A program made the translations under genes and the position numbers. Positions 47,201 through 51,811 of a stretch of 51,811 nucleotides of DNA are shown piece by piece. Positions within the stretch are counted from its first letter, which is position 1, and every line of letters starts with the position of its first letter. This DNA comes from Gonium pectorale. Its lineage: Eukaryota > Chlorophyta > Chlorophyceae > Chlamydomonadales > Volvocaceae. The notes beneath the pieces were generated by a model, which searched no databases, was not told where the DNA came from, and was given only the letters and a program-made list of their open reading frames with translations. Location of the stretch: positions 255,838-307,648 of the forward strand of contig LSYV01000025.1 in NCBI GenBank assembly GCA_001584585.1, written 5' to 3'.

Positions 47201-50200
47201 GCAGCGGACAGGGGCGGACAGAGGCCACGAGCGAGCGACGCCCATGCCGCCGGGGCTGCCGAGGCTCGCCCTCCATCCACACGCAACCCTCCACTCACCG
47301 CGTAATCAATCGGCGCACCTCCTACCTGCTGCAGGCTGACCCACCCGCCCACCCACCTCCTGCAGGCCGCCGGGGACGCGCGTGACGACACCGGTGACAT
47401 TGTCGGCGCAGGCGGCGTTGGGCCAGGGGGTGATGGGGTCCACGTGCCACACGTCGTCGGGCAGCACCTGGATGGCGGTGTTGCGGAGCACGATGGCGCG
47501 CAGATCTGGCGGGGGGGTAGGGGCAGGGGGGGGTGAGGTGGGGGGGTGGCGGTTGCAGGTGGCGCGCAGGTCTGGCGGAGGGGTGGGGGCAGGAGGGGGG
47601 GGCCGGTGAGGGGGGGCGGTGGCGAGAGTGGCGCGCGAGGTCCGGCGGGAGGGGTGGGGCAGGAGGGGGGGCCGGGTGAGGGGGGGGGCGGTGGTAGATG
47701 GCGCGCGAGGTCCGGCGGAGGGGTGGGGTGAGTGGGGTTAGAAGGGGGCAGAAAGCGCGGGGCGGCGGGGGCTGGGGAGGGGCACGCGGCGGGGGTGAAA
47801 TGTAACGGATAGATAAGGAGGCAGGAGTGAAAGGCAGGCACCATGTTGAGGATGGAGCGCAATGATGGTGCGCATGCAGGCCTATCTGGCGCCAGAGGCA
47901 GCAGTGAGGGAGGGCGGGGGCGGTGAGAGGAGGGGTAGGGGGAAAGATGGGGGTGGTGGGAGGAAGGGTGATGGGAGCGAGGATGGAGGGGCCGGTGAGA
48001 GGAGGGGTAGGTTTGGGAGAGCGGGCGGAGGAGAGGGAGGGGGCCGTTAAGAAGCGACAGAGGGAGGCAGCAACGGTTGGAAGGCTTTTCATAGTAGTGC
48101 CCGACGGATGATGCCGCAGCGAGAGGATCAGCCAGCAGATAGATCGGGGCACAACTGCTATCCCACACATACATAGCTACAGCTACCAGCTCAGCTACCA
48201 GCAGTCCAACCAACAGCAGGTGGTCTTCTCTTTTCCGGACGCTCCGAACATACACTGGGGTCTGCTGCGTGCAATGGCAAACGATGCATGGCGGGGACAC
48301 CCAACACGCTCGCTCCCGTCGCGTCGCTCAGACAAATAAAGATGTTCCCCCCCCGTACTGAGAACAGCCAACAATGCATGGCGAAGACACACAACACACA
48401 CATACGCCCGCCCGCCAACGCATCTGTTCCTCCATCGGCGTGGGCCCGTGATCGTACTCCAATGTTCTTAATGTTTCCTTGCTGAAAACGGCAGCCCGTT
48501 ATCTATCTTCATTCGACACCCACTAGTGGCCTTGATGCTGGCGATCTCGTCGTCCGTGAAGACCCCGTTAGCCGCGTTCTCGAAGTAGTACCTGCACAAT
48601 CAAGGCAGCACGCGTAGCGTCAGTTTGCATTGAATGCTTAACAGGCAGGCGATGATAAATGAAGCGAACATTCGCTCGCTCATATGGACCGCCAAACCGC
48701 CGTTCGTTAGCCCCGCCCCGATCGAGCGACCGCCGAATGTAGCTGGCCTCTCTAAAACGCACCAGTCTCCGTCCCGCAGTCGCTGGTACTGGTCGGTCAT
48801 CGACGCGTTGAACAGCGCCCCAAAGTGGCTGTTGGGCAGCTTCTTCTCCGCCAGGCCGCACACGATTGCGTCACACGAGTCCGGCGTGCCGTACAGCTGA
48901 GTCAGCGCCGCCGCGATGGCCCTGTATGTATGCGCGGAAGCACGCAGGCGGGCAGGCTAATTTGCCTGGGACATGCATGCAGCAGATGTACGTAGGCTCA
49001 GGCTGAACATCACAGCCCTTAAGATAGACGGGTTGGAATACGCACGCTGGCTCTTAATGCCCCCTTGAGGAAGATACCAAGGCTGCTCACGTGTCATTGG
49101 TAAGCTCCGCGAAGGTGGCCACGGGCGGCAGCCTGAAGGCGCGGCGGCATGTGTTGTAGGGGGGGATGCCGTGGTCTCGGCCGCGCTGGATGTTGCGGGC
49201 GAACAGGTCGCTGCCGTTTATGCCTGGGGATGAGGTAGGGCCGGTAGGGTAGGAGTACGTGCTGATGAGTCGGCGACGGGGAGGACGGAGGACGGAGGAA
49301 CAGATAGAAGAACGAACCGGTTTGCTTGCTTTGCGCAGATAGAGCAGGATGCTACACACCATGGAGGGAGCTGTCAAGTCAGTTACTGGTAGTTAGGCGT
49401 GCGCGCACGTCATTTCAGGCGTCAAAAGGCAAGGTACCCGCAAAAACTCACGCCCTGGTTAGTGACCCATGGGTCATATAAGACATACACGGTCGCGGCG
49501 TGCCAAATACTACGTACACAACTCGTGCCGACGGTTGCCACGTCCCGCTCGCTCGTCTTGTGTTCACCATGATAAAGGTACCACGACTTTGAGCCAGCAG
49601 ATAGCTAGCTATCTAGAGACACCCACCCGGCAGGCCGAACAGGTAGTTCTGTACCGCCTGGGCAAAGCGCGGTTCCACCATGCCCTGCGTGGATGGATGT
49701 AGTGGGAATGTGTGCGCGTGTTTATGTGTGTGTTTCACTACAGCACGCCGTTCGGCAGCGCACGTGCGGCAAATTACGTTCGTTGAAGCGGTATTGACAC
49801 GCAGCTGCCCAACTGCATGCGGACCTGTATGTGCCAATAAAATCTTGAACTGCGGATGGAGCTGTGCCAACAACTAACGATAGATTGGGAGCGAGCCTCA
49901 CCCGCGCGTGCGTGGCCATGCCGCGCAAGATGGCAGTTGGCCAGCCAGCTGTTATAACCACCAATCAACCTCAAACCGCTTGCTCCGCACCTGAACGTGC
50001 GTGGCCATGCCGCGCAGGATGGGGTCGATGCCGGCGCTGAGGGACAGCCCAGGGTTGAAGAAGCTCTGCATGAGCAGCAGGTGGCCCTGCGGCACCTCCC
50101 GCCCGCCGTCGTCGATGCGCAGGATGAGGTCGTTGATCTGCCGTACACACGCAGGTACGGACGTGCGTGCATGAGGAGGAGATGGGGGTAGCCAGGAAGA

Positions 50201-51064
50201 ACGAACAAACAAACCGCCGGCTTTGCGAATGAATGAATGTATAAGAGCCTGCGGGGCGTATGCGATGAGGAAAAGGGGAAGAGGTGCCGCGGCGGGGTGG
50301 CAGCTAGCACCACATGCATCATGGCAAGCAACTGAGTAGTCCAGATATGCAGTGTCATGTCTTGAGTATCTTGAGTTGCGTGGCCGCCGGCGGGGCATGA
50401 GGAGATTCGCTATTCGTGCGAGCGAGGCAGGAGCAGCCCGCACGAGGCCACCAACCCGACCCCGACATCCAGGGATGATAAGTTACATACGTACCATATA
50501 TACCTACCAGCACGGCATGCGCTCAGAACACAACAGATCCACCGCCCATCCACACATATATATCAAAAGAAAATTTGCTTCATTCGCATCGCTTGTTTGC
50601 AGGTCGATGTATCGGGCGCATACGTGCGTACAAGCACCCTTGCATCCAGTGCCAAGTCGACTGATTATCCGTGGGTCAGACTTCTTCGTTCCCAGGAGTG
50701 AGCTAGCTGCAGGGCACAGTGTCCCCGAACCTGCTGTGTCGTACCGTACCTACCTCCGCGTGGCCGTACCGGTTGGACACGGTGGCGTAAAAGACGTCGA
50801 TGGCGGGGTTAAGCGACGGGTTGTACCCCTTGTAGGGCGGCAGCCGGATGCCCAGCGACACGAGCCACTCGTAGAAGGCCACCCGCTGCGTTTGTACATG
50901 TTATACGGCAGATGTACGGGACGCATGTGCATGAGTTGGCACTGATGAGCTGGCACTAGCTGGATGGAGCCCTGCTGCCTGCCCCATGTTATTAGTACCC
51001 CAGCAACCTTATCTTCACGGACGGTACGAATGATGCGCGCAACCCTGACACCCTCCCTGCCTGA
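41136..51064 (-). CDS. Animal-type haem peroxidase - DOMON - cytochrome b561 fusion protein, 5' partial
   Basis: Exons read leftwards on the minus strand: about 51064-51008 (tentative), 50885-50754, 50137-49991, 49684-49627, 49223-49091, 48921-48763, 48591-48524, 47505-47357, 46204-46127, 45854-45765, 45470-45393, 45013-44835, 44400-44328, 44088-43927, 43429-43298, 42234-42091, 41626-41525 and 41258-41136 (TGA). Every junction from 50885 onward agrees in phase, giving 668 residues in the window. Order: peroxidase C-terminal half, DOMON, cytochrome b561 with four His, and an acidic tail (DDDHPPAHQGP). DOMON-b561 proteins (CYBDOM type) carry electrons across membranes; animal haem peroxidases use or make H2O2 products. 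Fusing them suggests an extracytosolic peroxidase fed by transmembrane electron transfer. The N-terminal half of the peroxidase, with the distal His, was not found and probably lies beyond the right edge. Confidence 0.85.
41525..44400 (-). other. Cytochrome b561 transmembrane domain
   Basis: Exons 44400-44328, 44088-43927, 43429-43298, 42234-42091 and 41626-41525. Four His at the expected sites: STLRLHGVLLIVAFCYLLPL, FTRALHIGCN, VPFGHGTIGIVVMALFF and WILVHTCLGRAIVALGLLN. These can ligate two b haems. The helices alternate with short loops and a final helix MYAALAATPVSLLAVAASF. The sequence SNRGLLNIL just after the DOMON takes the place of the usual HG..RG start. All haem ligands are intact. 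Confidence 0.9.
42262..43060 (-). repeat. Tandem duplication of about 390 bp in a b561 intron
   Basis: Unit 1 (about 42262-42655) and unit 2 (about 42680-43060) share AAGGCATCCGAGG, TTGAACGTGTGGCAGA, GGGGGACAGATAGAAAGGAT, GAGGGTTCATGAA and GACTTCTGCATGGGCTT in the same order. A further smaller duplication (GCCGGCCACCGACC ... CCCAAGCCGTGCCGGC) lies at about 43024-43245. Confidence 0.8.
44835..46204 (-). other. DOMON domain
   Basis: Four exons encode GGQYRLRWRFVDVGGIEMAE, GTGWVGLGVAAGTGVAMVDA followed by DIVMAH, DDMWATSYNPPQSDTS and LLSATQAAGVTTVTFRRPL ending AASDRCDRAL. This is the standard DOMON order (Y.L.W; GWVGLG; M..ADIV; P..D; RPL). DOMON domains bind haem or sugars and are often coupled to cytochrome b561. 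The MVDADIV segment keeps the Met found in haem-binding DOMONs. Confidence 0.88.
46970..47356 (-). repeat. Tandem repeats on the donor side of the last peroxidase exon
   Basis: Blocks containing CGGACAGGGGC, GAGCGAGCGA, CCCATGCCGCCGGGGCTGCC and TCGGCGCACCTCCT are present twice (about 46990-47145 and 47195-47330). The CACCTCCTGCAGGC piece, identical to the exon's own splice-donor boundary (CACCTCCTGCAGGCCGCCGG), recurs within them, so the repeats carry decoy donors. Confidence 0.6.
47498..47740 (-). repeat. G/C-rich minisatellite with decoy splice acceptors
   Basis: About four units of roughly 55-65 bp, each containing GCGCGCAGGTCTGGCGG or GCGCGAGGTCCGGCGG followed by GGGGTGGGGCAGGAGGGGGG. 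The first unit spans the real 3' splice site at 47505/47506 (GCGCGCAGATCTGGCGG), so the other units are near-copies of an acceptor plus the first exon bases. The plus strand is almost pure G and could form G-quadruplexes. Confidence 0.75.
47741..48060. other. Purine-rich intron tract
   Basis: A long GGAGGGG/GGGAGGAAGG tract on the plus strand (pyrimidine-rich in the minus-strand transcript). It accounts for the long proline-, serine- and leucine-rich frames on the minus strand here, which are not genes. Confidence 0.6.
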
Positions 51065-51811
51065 CACCCTTCGCTTTCCTCATACATACATACATCACGC
51101 ACGACACGTCCACACACCAAACCTGCCTGCTGCCGCATTTAATTTGCCTAGCTACCCGAACCCTACGCTACCCTCCTTCGTTCGTATCACGCACGCGCGC
51201 ATCGGACACTATACACACATGTACCAAATCTGGCGCACATACACACACATGCACACCCGCCCACCATACACTCAGTGCAAGATGTCCGGTGAACCGACCC
51301 CTCATCGCTTGGGCCCGTATCATTTTGCGGGAAGGGCCCGTCTCTTGCGCCTGGCAGTGGCTATGCGTGAGGCACTTCGACGCGTGCATGCAGTAAAAGG
51401 GACAGCACGTTCCGCTGAGTCGGGCATGCGCTGCGTGTAAAGAAGGCAGCCCAAAGTTCTTGCGGGTCCCGCCAAACTGGCCCCAACTTGCATCGTGTAC
51501 CACGAGCCACATACAACTGCACCACTCCTACATAGCGCGTCCATTCCCCAGGGCGCGGGTACTGTGTGCAAGCACACGCAACGAGCAACATGTCATTGCG
51601 AGCCCGTACCATATCTCTGGCTGTTGGGAACGCAAAGCTCGGGTTTGTGAGCCGGTGCCCATCTGCCATTGCACCCGAAACAGGATCCGGCCGACGTGAC
51701 AGTCGGTTGCGCAACGGCCGTCCACCGAAATGGGGAAGTCGCAGGTGCGCTGGTTGCCACCGAGAGCGGGCATTGTCAACTGCATAACAAAAGCAAGAGC
51801 AGGCCAGCTGC
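51065..51811. other. Right edge, no exon assigned
   Basis: Frames on both strands were read for missing peroxidase motifs (WGQFxDHD, distal His, REHNR). A minus-strand VHDASWGQF at about 51480-51510 is suggestive but is not followed by DHD and was not accepted. The stretch is probably an intron or holds diverged exons. Confidence 0.3.

Larger units (their letters stand above)
47357..51064 (-). other. Animal haem peroxidase domain, C-terminal half
   Basis: The proximal haem-ligand region reads YNPSLNPAIDVFYATVSNRY followed by GHAE, with the His expected to bind haem iron. Then come FFNPGLSLSAGIDPILRGMA, QAVQNYLFG, FARNIQRGRDHGIPPYN (family signature with the conserved Asn), LYGTPDSCDAIVCGLAE, TDQYQRLRDGDW, YYFENAANGVFTDDEI and NLRAIVLRNTAIQVLPDDVW, in the order known for myeloperoxidase, DUOX and peroxinectin. 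A preceding exon ending at 51008 (VARIIRTVREDK) fits the helix before YEWL but is tentative. Upstream of 51064 no peroxidase motif could be read. Confidence 0.9.

Noticed and set aside
47092..48300. A 402-residue open frame on the minus strand, very rich in Pro, Ser and Leu
   Set aside because: It is created by the purine-rich tract and minisatellite of an intron; it overlaps the real exon 47505-47357 in another frame and has no domain.
51450..51530. Peroxidase WGQF motif on the minus strand (VHDASWGQFGG)
   Set aside because: The conserved DHD does not follow and no phase-consistent exon could be built; coincidence is likely.

Overview
The window looks like nuclear DNA of a green alga, most probably a chlorophyte of the Chlamydomonas/Volvox type. 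The coding sequence is split into dozens of short exons with GT-AG introns and at least one GC-AG intron. A TGTAA polyadenylation-type signal lies 0.3 kb after one stop codon and about 0.4 kb after another. One protease carries a proline-rich spacer of volvocine type. The non-coding DNA is full of TACGTA and GCATGC runs. There are no bacterial operons. The lineage is an inference; no rRNA or organelle marker is present. All exon models below were built by eye from reading frames, splice signals and splice-phase agreement.

Layout. (1) 1-7683, plus strand: the 3' part of a secreted subtilase (S8) gene with a complete Asp/His/Asn/Ser catalytic set, followed by three PA14-like modules; TGTAA at 7984. 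(2) 7989-14106: a 6 kb intergenic stretch holding a broken glutamine-rich gene relic, several decayed dispersed repeats, one copy of a 101-bp element with target-site duplications (its inverted partner lies in a subtilase intron), a GGTGAC minisatellite and two adjacent perfect palindromes. (3) 14107-39042, plus strand: one continuous, phase-consistent reading frame of about 57 exons (about 2,470 residues). It encodes a signal segment, a cysteine-rich ectodomain, an ABCG-type nucleotide-binding domain, ABCG membrane helices, then about 26 ankyrin repeats encoded one repeat per exon. (4) 39043-41135: convergent intergenic spacer. (5) 41136 to about 51064, minus strand, running off or towards the right edge: an animal-type haem peroxidase fused to a DOMON domain and a four-histidine cytochrome b561 membrane domain, with a short acidic tail.

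The two main discoveries are domain fusions: an ABCG transporter with a cytosolic ankyrin array, and a peroxidase-DOMON-cytochrome b561 protein that is laid out like an alternative to DUOX (peroxidase plus transmembrane electron carrier in one chain). The ankyrin part is still growing: two-exon units around 33.5-37.2 kb are almost identical copies. An in-frame stop plus a TGTAA signal sits inside the intron between the transporter and the ankyrin array, so a transporter-only product by alternative polyadenylation is possible, as are two separate genes. The genes show no obvious common pathway beyond all having a cell-surface or secretory location.
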